Shown here: positions 12,101 to 23,400 of the stretch, one piece after another
Position numbering within the stretch: the stretch's first letter is position 1
Layout: every line of letters begins with the position of its first letter
NCBI GenBank assembly: GCA_013398615.1
Contig: VZSR01001854.1
Span: forward strand, 12,605,881 to 12,669,880
Direction: 5' to 3'
Length of the DNA stretch: 64,000 nucleotides
Origin: Brachypodius melanocephalos
Taxonomy: Eukaryota; Chordata; Aves; Passeriformes; Pycnonotidae
The notes under the pieces: generated by a model
The model's input: the letters and a program-made list of their open reading frames with translations, nothing else
Database searches by the model: none
Told to the model about the DNA's origin: nothing
Made by a program: the position numbers and the translations under genes

Positions 12101-13959
12101 TACTGAGATTCAAAAAGAACTCTGTGCTCCTCCTGGAGCACAGCAACTGTGCAGCTGAGGGAGGAGGAGGGGAGTTAGTTAGCAGTTCCTTTATGAAACA
12201 TAAAAATAGTTCATACTGTTTACATTAAGAACTTTGATGGGGCATGTCATTTAAGGCTTTGAGGGGTAGAGTGCCTTCTGTGATATGGAGTTGTTAAACT
12301 GTACAGTGAAGGAATGGTGAGAAACATATGTGTTGTCATGCCACTCCCCCGTGACACTTTGCATCTTTTTGCATACTGAAGAGGAATAGCTCCAAGACAT
12401 TGTGGGGAGGTGGCATCATACTTCATGGAGAAAGCATTTCAGCATTTGCATCTAAGCTTAGCATTGTGTACAGCTCTTTAAATAATTAAAAAACCAAAAT
12501 AAGTGCAAAACATTTTTGCTGCACTGCCTGCCTGTTTGTTTTATTCTTCCTGTCACTTAGAAAGACCTTTCAGGATGGATAACCTGATTTTGTACTAGTA
12601 GAACATTAAGTTTTACTATTATGTTGAACTCCTGTGAATACAAAGCAAGTTGGACATTTCACTGCAATCCTTTGTTCTGTTACCAGGGACATCATCAGTG
12701 GAGTTCATTAAATACCTCTTTCAATTCCGGTGAAGACTATCTTCACTTTCTCATCTGGAGACGGTACTACATTTCTCAGCCTGCTAGATAAAACAAACAG
12801 AAAAAAAAAGAAAGCCCAGAGAGACTGAATTATCACTTAAAATAACTTTCTCTCTCTTTACCTCACTCTATTTTTTGCCTAGATTCTCTGTTTTTTCCCT
12901 TGCTAAGAAGAGACTGATTTTTCTTTCGGTGGTAGGTTGTTCTCATGTTGAGCTCTCATCATTGAGGAGACTGGGTGATACAATATATTGGCGTCACCAA
13001 ATCTTAGCTGATTTTTCTCAGTCTTTTCTACTTAAACTGTGCTTTCAGATTAACCAGGAAAAAAGGAATTTTCCTCAGGAATTTAAGTTCTTTTTTAGTT
13101 CCTCATCAATAAAGAGGAGAAATAAATCAGAGGTAAAAATTCTTAGATAAACTATTCCTAGGTGAAGGTGAACTTGAGTTCCCGTGTGAAGTCATGTGTC
13201 TTGTTCTGCAAATTCCTACCTGAACTGAATTCAGCAGGGTTGAGGACTCTTAACCAGGGTCAGGAGACTATATGGTGTCTCCATGGAAATGATGGAAATT
13301 TTGTACTTTTCTTCTGAGATCAGACTGTGGTCAAGTGTTCTGCAGAATAGTTCTGCAATCAACTAGTCTTAAAAAGCAAACCTCTAGTGTCCAAACACTC
13401 ATGAAGCTTTCTGGAAATAAATGTCAGGCCTGGGAATGTACAATATAATTTCTTTAGAGAAGCCGGATGTCTTTTTGTTTGGACAAGCTCATACATTTTC
13501 ATGATGCATTTTGTTCAGACATTTGGATAGTGTAATACTGTGCATATAAATATATGTTGCAAATTATTTTATCCCCTTAAGAAAATACAGAATGCAAAGC
13601 AGAAGGGGTAATTTTGCCAGCTTCCAACGTGGTAGACTTTGGTGCAACAATGACTCTGAATGAGCAATTCACTCAGAGATTTGCAAAACCTGTAGGAAGA
13701 TGACAGGTACAGGGGGATAAGAGATTTTAATGAAAAAGAAGTGGGGATTATTTTAATAATTGTTTCCATTACATTTTTTTTTCCCTAAGCAAAAATATTA
13801 TTAGTAGAACAACACTCACCTGTGAAATGAGAATTAGTAACACTAATAGGGACTCCGGTTTTCAAGATATTTCAAGAATAGTGTATTTTTCTATATTTGT
13901 TTTCATCTTGCATGAATGATCCAGTCTTGTATCACCTCAAGGGTTATTAGAGAAAACAG
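9196..13959. other. Unique sequence, no gene recognised
   Basis: Mostly AT-rich. A moderately GC-rich patch at about 10100-10440 carries open frames on both strands and the near-palindrome ggccttaaaagggcc (10321-10335); I cannot assign it. An A/T-rich stretch spans 10590-10980. A perfect small hairpin lies at 12122-12143. No coding gene is supported. Confidence 0.45.
12122..12143. repeat. Small perfect inverted repeat (9-bp arms, 4-nt loop)
   Basis: CTGTGCTCC (12122-12130) and GGAGCACAG (12135-12143) are exact reverse complements around TCCT. It is short enough to occur by chance, and no T run follows that would suggest a terminator or Pol III function. Confidence 0.8.
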
Positions 13960-14246
13960 AGCGCATTAATTTTCACAAGCACAACAAGGCAAAGGGAAAA
14001 AGCAGCACTTAAAAGGAGAATTTTGAATAGATGCAAGAAAGAAATTCTTCAGCACAAGAGCACTGAATCACTGCAATACATTGTTTTGGGAGGCTGTGGA
14101 GTTGGCATCTTTGGAGATGTTCAAAACTCGTGTGGACAAAACCTGGAGTAACCTGAATTAGTTTTGAAGACAATCTGGAACTGTGCTTGAGTCAGAAGAG
14201 TTTCAGAGTTCCTTTGAGTCTAAATGATTCTATTATCCTATGATCT
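13960..14246 (+). mobile_element. CR1 LINE 3'-end copy
   Basis: Segments follow the CR1 3' end in order: a 'caaagggaaaaagcagcac' segment, 'aagaaattcttcagcac', a 'gaggctgtggagttggcatc' segment, 'tttggagatgttcaaaactc', then a terminal 'gattctattatcctatgat' segment with the degenerate 8-bp end repeat. The protein frame is destroyed. About 290 bases remain of a 4-5 kb element, the usual 5' truncation. Confidence 0.82.
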
Positions 14247-15726
14247 CAGTAACACCACAAAGTTATAAGTAATCAGAAACAACAGTACAAATTACTGGAT
14301 TTTCTGAGAAAAGACATGGGACTGCAAGAGTACATGAGGATTAAACAGCAAAATGTGTTGCATCCTGAAAAGAAATACTGAAAAGGAGTAGAAGAGGGAG
14401 CATGTTGAGGCAATGATGGCTGCTGAGTTCAGAAAAACATGGAACTATTTCACATGCTGTGGATAAATGTATGGAATTTTCTTCAATGTGAAGTCATGAT
14501 GTAAATTATTGAGGTAAAACAATATTTGGGTATCTGTATAGAAAAATGACATTTGACTTTCCATAATGCTAAGTAAGGTGCATTCCAACACTTACATTTT
14601 GAGATACAAAGTTATTACTTGCAGCACCTTCTGCATTTAAGACACCAAATATTAGCCCAGACACTTTTAGATGTAAAGATATAAAATACTTTAATATTTC
14701 AGTTCTGCAAATCTCTGTAATAGGGGAAAGTAGGAAAAGCAGAACACCAAGATAAGCAAGTCAGTGTTAAGGTCCTATCAAATTTACTAGTATCATCCTT
14801 TCTTTGTCTCTGCAGATTAGAGGCCAGTAAGTTCTTTGAGACTCATAGAAAAGCCCTCTCCAAGCCCTGTGGTAAAGGTGGGTCTTGCTGCTATTCAGAT
14901 TTTTTCTTCTACATTTTCTTCTTCTACACTTTTTTCTTCTGCATTTGCAGCAAAATAAAAATAAAAAAAAAGTTACAAGATGCAAGTAACAGTTTATAGT
15001 TTCCAGTGTGTCCCTGCCTGCAGTGCTCTGTTCACTGCTATGACTTGTTTTTCTGAGCATGGTGTGTGGCTGTTATGTCTTGCTGCAACACTGCTGGTTT
15101 CTCGGGTTGGCAAAGCCAGCAGGTTTCACATCCTTCTTCCAAAGAGGTGTTTTGTTCCATTCTACATTTGGAGAATTATAGTACAAGTGAGCTAATATGA
15201 TTGTAATTTTGTAATAGACATCAGTGATTCATGGCATCAGAACATAACACACAGACTGGAAACAGACCACAATATTCATCAAAGATAATAAAGCCACAAC
15301 ATTGACAAGAACTACTCAAATTATTTACATCTGGTAATGTGTGCTGAGGTAGACTCCTCATAAGTTTCCTTTTATGTTAATATCATAGCTACTGTATCTT
15401 CTCATTTCTTAGTTATAATAATTTTAATTATGAATGGTTGGACCACATTCAAAATGGGATATTATAAATGGCTTTGACACTCTGAAAGTCTTTTGGCACA
15501 GAATTTGAAACAAAATAAAAACAATATAAAGGCTCTCCACTGCAGTGTGCTCTGGAGCCATCTTTCATTGCAGGCATTACCTGATGCAGCAGAAGATCTA
15601 GAACCAGTTTTTGGAGCTGCAAGAAACTTCCATTTTACAATGGGACTCCAGGCTCATCCACCCTGCTTCTCCGATTTGTTTTGTTAATTGGTTTTGATTT
15701 TTTTTTTTCAGTTGGTTGGGGAGTTC
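14247..15726. other. Unique AT-rich sequence
   Basis: No repeat family or gene recognised. A run of TTCTTCT(A/G)CA(C/T)TTT repeats near 14900-14950 produces the Lys/Arg-rich minus frame at 14767-15060, which is compositional and not a gene. Confidence 0.45.
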
Positions 15727-15846
15727 TTCCCTTCCCTTCCCTTCCCTTCCCTTCCCTTCCCTTCCCTTCCCTTCCCTTCCCTTCCCTTCCCTTCCCTTCC
15801 CTTCCCTTCCCTTCCCTTCCCTTCCCTTCCCTTCCCTTCCCTTCCC
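15727..15846. repeat. (TTCCC)24 perfect pentanucleotide microsatellite
   Basis: Twenty-four uninterrupted TTCCC units, 120 bp, with strict polypyrimidine/polypurine asymmetry. All three frames stay open on each strand, which yields artefactual repetitive peptides. Complete purity implies recent expansion or ongoing slippage. Mirror-symmetric polypurine tracts like this can form triplex (H-DNA), and the tract length in an assembly is often unreliable. Confidence 0.98.
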
Positions 15847-15885
15847 CTGGTATGCAGCCACACTGGGGGAAAAGTGGGTTTTTGT

Positions 15886-15930
15886 AGCATTTTCAGGGAT
15901 TTTAGCATTTTCAGGGATTTTAGCATTTTC
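15886..15930. repeat. 18-bp tandem repeat, 2.5 copies
   Basis: The unit agcattttcagggatttt occurs at 15886-15903 and 15904-15921, followed by the first 9 bases of a third copy. Copies are identical. It lies 39 bases after the TTCCC tract. Confidence 0.95.
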
Positions 15931-17064
15931 CCTTTTCTTTAAATTCTAGACCTTACTTACCTGATACCCTATCTGACATGGGCTGTGTCTGCTCCTAGTT
16001 TTAGTCTGAAGGGGACTCACTCAAATCTTCTTTATGCACAGCAGAAACAGAAGCTAAGCAGGTCAGTGCTGAGAAGCCTTAGGCACTCTCCATGTCCAAG
16101 AGCAGAAATCAAAAAAGCATAGTAAATCAGCAGAAGCTGAAGCAATGTGACAGTGCCTTGGTGGTTTAGCAGGGGTCTTGAGGGATTCAGGGTTGCTTCT
16201 GTACTGTAAGTGCTGATGATAAGGAAATTCTCTTAAAATGAGTATTTTTGGTGTTGCAGCATTTTGTCAGAAGTCAGTGGGCACAATATTCTTTATTTTT
16301 TCCTCCAACTTGTTCTGAAGTATCATATTTGAGAGTGATATCTGAAAAAGCTCTTGTGGTGCCAGGAGACATTTTTATTTCCAATTCTGTGATAGCATTT
16401 CTGGAAATAAATTCTGCCAACAACAGTAATTAAAGAGACCTTCCAACTGTGCCTTAGGCTGCCCTTTCGTGTTTGTTTTCTGCTCAGGCAACAAAACTGG
16501 TCATGACAGTAAAATGTTCTGCTGGCATATCTTAGAGGCATATGTTCAGCAAAAAAGCCTTGCTCAGTTTCTAGATTCCCAGCTCAAATAATTAGCAGCA
16601 TTTGCAATTAAACCAGAAAGAGCAGAAATTTATAACTCCACTTCTAATGTTTAAAGACTGTATATTACAAAGGCCATACATCCAACCTTACTACAACACT
16701 TTCCCAAGGAACACCTTTTTTTCCCCATTTCTGGCAGATGACTATAGCTGTCTTCACTGGCTAAGACAACATTTTTTAAAAGCTTCTAAGCTTTAGGAGT
16801 GGGAGCAAGTGCTGCGGCTTTTCTGGACTCTCTCAAGAAATAGACACCTCTTCTTCTCACTGAACTTCCTTGAGAGTATCCCAAATTATGATCATCCTTA
16901 CTCTTCTCACCTCAGGTGTTCTCACTGTGCATCCCTTTCTAACAGCTTCTCTTGATTCTCTTAATTTTGTCTGGTAGTGATTTTAAACCCAACTAGAGCA
17001 AAGCAGAGCTACTGACATTCATTAAGACTTTCTTGTTTCAACCTCAAATGACACGGCCACTACT
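15931..17064. other. Unique AT-rich sequence
   Basis: Nothing recognised beyond short chance frames. Confidence 0.5.
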
Positions 17065-17224
17065 AGAAACAAATAAGCAAAATTTTTAAAAAAACTCAAA
17101 ACCCACAAACAAATCCCAACACCATCACAACCAAAACTAAAACCAGAAACCAACAAAGAAAAACAACCCCAAACCAAATCAAAACAATCAGGCAAATGAA
17201 AAAAATTAAACAAACCCCAACACA
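17065..17224. repeat. A/C-rich low-complexity tract
   Basis: About 160 bases are almost entirely A and C on the plus strand, with irregular runs such as caaaaccc and aaaccaaatc. No fixed period is visible. On the minus strand it reads as a G/T-rich frame of 67 codons, which is compositional. Smaller tracts of the same kind lie at 22395-22462 and 34918-34990 (A/C on plus) and 49522-49578 (G/T on plus). Confidence 0.85.
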
Positions 17225-18094
17225 TATATTTTTAATACTGTGTGTGAAGTTTGGATTAAACTATAATGAGTCCTATTTCAAGAAAGAAACTTGCAAAATA
17301 AAGTTTTAAAAATAAAGTTTTCCACAATTCCTGATGTTACTTCTGTACCTTGATAGTGTGACAGAAAGTAGTATAGAGTCTAGCTTTTCAAGTACATCTT
17401 TTCACTTCTCTTGAGACCTTTCTAAAGAAATCTGAAACATTATCAGTAGAATAAATGCTATTTGGTCTGCATTTAAAATTATGATCAATACCAAGAGTAG
17501 TCCAGAGCATTTTTTTTATACCTTTCAGGAGCACAGGCAACAGCCAATGTCTCAACTGAACAGCTCAAAAACAGATTGTGTAGGTTTGGTCTAAAGTTTG
17601 AATTTTGTCATGTACAACTGAGAACAAAATTCTGAGAGATGAAGTAATCTCTTCAACACTCTAATTGAGGCAGAGCAGGAAAACAAGTCCAAAGCTGGGA
17701 GTTTTAAAATAATCAGAAACACAAGGTTATTTGCATAATGTTTGACTGGTTTCTTAAAAATGTAACAGAACAGAATATCTAAAAGATGGTGCATGTTGCA
17801 AGGTCAGCACTGATAGCAACTGTTTTCTTTAATACATTTAAAGTTATTTAAATCAATTAGCATGACTTAGAACTGACTTGCAGAAATAAATAGTGATAAT
17901 TTTCAACTTCATACCATGGGGAAAATGACTAATGAGGTAAATGTGAAATACAGAGGCCTTGGATTGGTGATTTATATAATGGATATTAATTTTAAATAGC
18001 AGTTAAAAAATCTGTAGTTTTACTCTTGATTCTGAAAGGAAAGATTTTGTTGAAAAAGAGTAGAAAAATGTGATGGGACTCTAGGACTGTAGGA
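17225..18094. other. Unique AT-rich sequence
   Basis: No element or gene recognised. Confidence 0.5.
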
Positions 18095-18299
18095 AAATTC
18101 AGTCTGGAAGGTAACAGGAAGTCATGTAGTTGGACCTGCAGCTCAAAGAAGGGTCAGCTGTTTTTTTTCCAGTTTGATCTTAAAGATCTCCAAAGATGAA
18201 AATTGCAAAAGCTTGGGCAACTTCTTCTGCTACATGACTGTGGTAAATAAAGTTCTTCTTTTAGCTATTTTGAGTAGCTTTCATTTTAACTTCTGGGTT
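18095..18299 (-). mobile_element. CR1 LINE 3' end (antisense)
   Basis: The plus strand shows an antisense CR1 3' end: a 'gaaggtaacaggaagtcatg' segment, 'tagttggacctgcagctcaa', then 'gatctccaaagatgaaaatt' and a 'tgggcaacttcttctgct' segment. It is diverged, with small indels. It sits immediately next to CR1 ORF2 pieces on the same strand, but the sequence order is not that of an intact element (see findings). Confidence 0.65.
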
Positions 18300-18590
18300 G
18301 ATTTTTTTTTTCTGGGCCTCCTAGCATACACCATAAAAAACCTGGCTGTATCTTCTTGTTGTTCTCTTCTTCAGACCTTGTGTCAGGTGTCAGTAATACA
18401 TTTGTCTCAGTCAACAACACCTCTTTGTCAGCGAATATCAGATCCAGCTGTGCATTACCTTTGTTTGCCACAACAAGTGTTTTAATGAATAAATTATCTT
18501 TGCACACACCAAGAGTTTCCTTAACTGCTTGCATCCCACTGTGTTGCTACTCCAACAAGGATGTGCAATTTATGGAGTTACTGGAACCAT
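18300..18590 (-). mobile_element. CR1 LINE ORF2 endonuclease-domain fragment
   Basis: The minus strand encodes a frame (18286-18534) containing AQLDLIFADKEVLL preceded by a CKDNLFIKTL-like segment. This corresponds to the part of the CR1 ORF2 apurinic endonuclease where a D-N-F-L-T-Q block is followed by an LDLIFTNKE block. The His-Asp region that normally follows is degraded (LLTPDTRSEEE). In an intact element this domain lies 5' of the reverse transcriptase. Here it lies 3' of the RT segment, so it is either a second insertion or a rearrangement. Confidence 0.68.
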
Positions 18591-18997
18591 TTAAAAAAGG
18601 CTTCTCTGCAAAGCTGTTCTCTAGTCACCTGTCTCCCAGCATGTATTGGTGCATAAGGTTATTTCTCACCATGTGCAGAGCTTTCATTTCCCTCTCTTAA
18701 AGTGTATGAGGTTCTTTTCCACAGATTTCTTCAGCTTATCAAAGTCCTTTTTTATGGCAGCACAAACAACCACCTGGTGTATTGGCCACTCTTCACAGGT
18801 TTGTTTCTTCTACAAGCCAGTCTGTCCCATTACCCAGGCCACTGCTAAACAGGATTGGACCCATTACTAATGCCTGGGGCATGCTGCTAGTGAACGGCCT
18901 GCAGTAGAATTTCACGGTCCTGATCATAACCCTTCTGAGCCTTACCAGTTAAGCCAGTTTTCAGCACAATTCCCTGTGTGTTTAGCTAGCCTGCCCA
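18591..18997 (-). mobile_element. CR1 LINE ORF2 reverse-transcriptase fragment, downstream half
   Basis: Read on the minus strand, this encodes a degenerate version of the RT block around the PQGSVLGP motif (about 18840-18900), then, across a small deletion that destroys the FADD-type catalytic motif, the segment MHQYMLGDR-stop-LENSFAEK (about 18590-18656), which is the conserved CR1 stretch after the active site. There are multiple stops and indels. It continues on the other side of the LTR at 18998-20101. Confidence 0.85.
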
Positions 18998-20101
18998 TGT
19001 TGGGATGTGTGGTTGGTTGACTGTTCCTTGATGCCAGGTGCCCACCAAAGCCAATCCGTTCCTCCCCTCCTCAGCTGGGCAGGGGAGAGAGAATAAACCA
19101 AAATGCTCATGTGTTGAGATAAGGGCAGGGAGAATTTTCTTATCGGTTGCTGTCATGGGCAAAACTAAGTCAGCTTGGGGAAATTGAATTTTTGGCAGTC
19201 AAATCAGAGTAGGGTAATGAGAAATAAACCCAAATCTTGAAAACACCTTTCCCCTAACCTGCTCTTCTTCCCAGACTTCATTTCTGATTTCCTCTCCCTC
19301 CTACTCCTCAGAAGTACAGGGGAATGAGGGCTATGGTCAGCTCATCACATGTTGTCTCTGCCATTACTTCCCGCTCAGGAGGAGGAGTTCTCCCACTCTT
19401 CCCCTGCTCCAGTATGGGATCTCTCCCTCCACAGACAGATCTCCATGAGCTTTTCCAACAAGTCCTTCCAACAGACTGCAGTTCTTTGTGAACTGTTCCA
19501 GCGTGGGTCTCTTCCCATGGGGTGCAGTCCCTCAGGAAGAGATGTCTCCACAGTGGGTCCTGGGCAGGGTCACAAGGCCTGCCAGCAATCCTGCTCCAGC
19601 ACCAAAGCCTCTCTCCGTGAGTCTACAGGTCCTGCCAGGAGCCTGCTCCAGCATGGCCTTCCTGTGGGGTAGCAGCCTCCCTCAGGCATCTCCCTGATCC
19701 GGTGTGTCCTCCACGGGCTGCAGGCGGATCTTTTCTCCAGCACAGGCCTCCATGGCCTGCAGGGGGACAACGGCCTCACTCCGGTCTGCACCATGGGCTG
19801 CAGGGCAATCTGGAGCAGCTCCTTGCCCCTTCTTCCCTGCTGGCTTTGGTGTTTGCAGGGATGTTTCTCTCATAAATTCCCACTCCTCTCTCTGGCTGTA
19901 GTTGTGCAGGTGTTGTTCCTCCTCCTTAAATCCCTTATCCCAGAGGTGCTGCCACCAGGCTCGGCCTGGGTCAGTGGCAGGGTTGTCCTGGAGCTGGCTG
20001 GAACTGTCTGTTGGATGTGGAGGAAGCTTCTGGCTGCTTCTTAGAGAAGACACCCCTATGTTGCCCCTGCTACTAAAACCTGGCCACACAAACCCAGTAC
20101 A
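18998..20101 (-). mobile_element. Solo LTR of an avian endogenous retrovirus, inserted in a CR1 copy
   Basis: About 1.1 kb, TGT...ACA. In sense (minus) orientation it begins TGTACTGGGTTTGTGTGG and ends near CCACACATCCCAACA. I recognise a long GC-rich avian LTR family by its internal minisatellite-like array (19370-19830), in which phrases such as 'tccagcgtgggt', 'cacggg(c/g)tgcag' and 'cctgctccagc' recur. The tail shares a CTTATCTCAACACATGAG segment (complement of 19105-19122) with the other LTRs in this window. A 160-codon sense frame inside (19682-20164) is compositional. No internal retroviral genes are present, so it is a solo LTR. No matching target-site duplication is visible (gccca versus ggata). 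Confidence 0.88.
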
Positions 20102-20478
20102 GGATATTATGGGAGGCAATGCTGAAAGCTTTGCTAAAGGCAAGGTAAACAACATCCCCCACACCCACCAAATTTGTCATCTCATTGGAAAAGGCTGATT
20201 AAGCATGACTTTCCCCTCATAAATCCATGCTAAATGCTCCCAGTCACCTTCTTCTTTTTCATCTGTCTGGAAATGGTTTCTGGAATTAGTTGCTCCATCA
20301 CTTTCTTGGTGAGACTGACAGATCTATATCTCCCTGGGCCCTTCTTGTTGCCCTTCTGGATGACTGGAGTGACATTTGCTGTCTTTACATCTCAAGAAGC
20401 TCCTCTGATCACCACAGCCTGTCAGGGGGAATTGAGAGTGGCTTCACAAGTGTCATAACATCTGCTGTTACGTAGTGT
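20102..20478 (-). mobile_element. CR1 LINE ORF2 reverse-transcriptase fragment, upstream half
   Basis: The minus strand encodes the early RT region. The antisense of the EDPGNY-type block is seen as 'ctccctgggcccttcttgtt' at about 20320-20339, the FTKGRS-type region as 'aagcatgactttcccctcat' at about 20201-20220, and the YLDFSKAF-type block as 'gctttgctaaaggcaaggta' at about 20128-20147. It ends within the region upstream of the fingers domain. It is colinear with 18591-18997 if the LTR is removed, apart from about 15-20 missing bases at the junction. Confidence 0.9.
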
Positions 20479-23400
20479 CATGATAGGGGAGAGCTGCCCC
20501 ATGTTATTTAGGCTCTAGCTGTTCTCTCTCTGTTATTTGCTCTTTCATTTTAGACAATATTTTCAATACTTTTTGATGTGCTCGTAAGACCTGGAAATGT
20601 ATTGTCTTTAAGGAAATGAAATCTAAAATAACCTCAGAACTGTATGCAATCAAGCAAAAGGAGTTTTAATCTCTGTCTCATATATCGTGATAGTTTGATG
20701 AAAACTTGAGTTCTGACATTGCTACTGCTTCACAAGTCTAATATAAGACTTCTCATTCACCCAAAGTGGAAATTAATCTTTAGCACATTCATAATCTTTT
20801 CTCATCATTAAAACATCGGTTATTCAGACATAATATTTAAAAGTTCACAGTAAAAATTGCATTCTAAATACTTTGAGATATGATATTTAGACATTGCCTT
20901 TTATTCAGATCTTTTTGAATAGTTTAAAAAGTAATCATATTTTATTGTGCTAACTGCTCGCTTTGAGCTCATCTAAATGGTAATAAGGGAGAAAATGAAT
21001 GAATTTTTTCATTAGTTTTTCATGGTTTCTCTAAGTATTGAGCCATTTCCCTTAAAACTTTTCTATTGATTTGTGCACTCATTTCAGTGGATCATCACCA
21101 CCCATGTATTGAATTAATTATCTTTGCAAAGTAGCTTTTTCTTGAAGGAAAGTCTGAAAACTTCCTGGACTTTTCATATCTATGAAGAGTAAAGCTGACT
21201 TTTAGCCTCCTCTCTGAGATCATCTTCCTGTAAAATCTGCTTTCTCAGATTCCTAAGATAAAACATTTACCATGCCTAATTTTGTACCATGTACCTTGCT
21301 AGTTCTAATGCTAGAAAAATGCTTCAGATTTTTATAATCTCCAGTCCATTTAACTGCTAAAATGCCACTTCATTAAATCCTTTGCTCTTGGAGTAAGAAC
21401 CATGGGAATCTGTGGCAATACCCACTCAATTTTGAAAGCTTTTTAAGAAGCAGTCTGAGATGCTATCTCAGAGATGCAACTGGGCATTTTCTCACATAAA
21501 ATAATGACTAATATACCAGTCTAAAATATCAACAGTGTTAAATATGAAGCAATTACGATTGCCAAGCTCATCTAGCACCATCACTAGCAGAACACCTTTC
21601 AATAGCTGCCTCCCAAATTAGTAAAATTCCTGATTTTCCTGACTACATAGCATAGCTGTATGTTTTCCTAATAGAATCATTGCAAAGAGTAGAGCATTAT
21701 GGCCCTTGGTAGGTCTCTGGAAGGGTGGAAGGAAAAGAGTTGAGGCCGAGGACAAAACCTCTTTTTGAAAAATCTATTTTTATCAGCTTGCTGAAAATCC
21801 AATTTCAGAACAAGGTGAAAGGCTTGCTTCAAAGCTGACCTTTCTGAGATGAGATGTCATGGATCACAGGGGAGCACAGATGCTTTGCAATTTCAGCATG
21901 GGTTTACAGGAACTATTGGGACTCCTACAGGAAAGTAAAAGCCAAAAAAAGAGTAAAATGTAGTGTATGTGTATATATGTTTCACCTGGACTTAGTGAGA
22001 ATATCACCAAGGTGTAAGGAGAGATCTCCACAGGCAGCAGAAGGAAGAAAACATACCTGTGAAAGCCTCATATGGATACTGAAATGACAAACACTCTTGT
22101 AACATGAGGCAATGCAATCCTGAGTAGAATCATGTAAAAACAGGTTCCTGCAGTTCAGCAAAGTCACCACACATCATCTGGGAGGCAGTAACTGGCTGTT
22201 CATATACCCACATTCAGTTCATAACCTTAGGCACCCAGAGAGATTTAAGTCAATATGTTGAACATCACAACGGTAATAAGCTAAAAATGTATTTATGGTC
22301 TGTTATGAAGTGTTGAATTGCAAGTGATGCATTCTTGATCAAGTGAACTTGATCACTTTCTGGTAGGTGACATATCTGTGGTGAAGAGTTAGCCAAAAAA
22401 ACCCAAACCAACAAAATCAAAACAACAACAACAATAAAAAACCCACCAAAACCCCCTTACCTTTAAATCTTGAACCCAGAACATTCTCATGATCTTTCCA
22501 GAACATTTTTATCCTTTATGGAAGAACATCTTCACAACCTGTTTGTAATTGCACTGGAACCTGAGGGATTTATTAATATAGAAATTGAATTAGGTACAAA
22601 TAGCTTAGCATATATTTTGGATTCTTTCCTATTCTAGACAATTTGGAACCTGATAGATTAAATTAACTATGACAAATGACAGAAGAAACGATCTTAAATC
22701 ATTATGGGAATTCAGTTACTAAAATGATGTACCAGTCTTATGAAAATGTGTATAATAATGGAAGCATCCTCTGAGATAGTTGCATGTAACTCTGAGGTTA
22801 TGATTTGTTCACCATTTAACTTCCTCAAAATATTTCATTCGACCTTGGGGTTCTTTCACAATTGAAATATTTGTGCCTACAATTCAGGTGATAAATACCA
22901 TTCCTTCAAAATTTATTTAAATTAAAGGATTTGGTTAAATGTGAAATATCATGTTAATGCAATATTTCAAATATGCTTTATGTCATGGCTGTTAAGTGAT
23001 AAAAATTTTGAGGAAACTTGGAACTATGAAAAGGAAATGTTTAAAATTATTTTTAAAATTAAATTGAAATGTCTTAAATATGATTTCCAGTTGGTAAAGA
23101 AAACAGTCCTTCCAGGGAACTGACAGGCTTTCTGAATACTGAATTAATTACAAAAAGTAAGCACTATAGGGAAGTGTGTCTCACAGAACAGACACGTTGT
23201 ATAAATTGGATTAAATCAGGAGAATGGGCCAACAGAATCCATACTGTAGATTACAAGGATAAGTCATGATAAATATCCTAGTTTTCTCTGAACAGTTTAA
23301 ACAATGTCTAACGTTTTGGTATTGAAAAGTAATAAGAGCTAGGTATGGGTGTAGTGTATCTGCAGTGTACACTGCTCTATCACTATCTGTGGCTACATTC

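Noticed and set aside
12122..12143. Hairpin as a transcription terminator
   Set aside because: Rho-independent terminators are not relevant in a bird genome and no T tract follows.
14767..15060. Lys/Arg-rich repeat peptide (CRRKKCRRRKCRRK) on the minus strand
   Set aside because: It comes from a short TTCTTCTACA-type simple repeat and not from a nuclear protein.
15598..15949. Long repetitive frames (Phe-Pro-Ser-Leu and Glu-Gly-Lys-Gly-Arg repeats) on both strands
   Set aside because: They are translations of the (TTCCC)24 microsatellite. A pure pentamer with no stop triplet stays open in all frames.
19682..20164. 160-codon minus-strand frame
   Set aside because: It lies almost wholly inside the GC-rich LTR, crosses its boundary into CR1, and has no retroviral protein motif.
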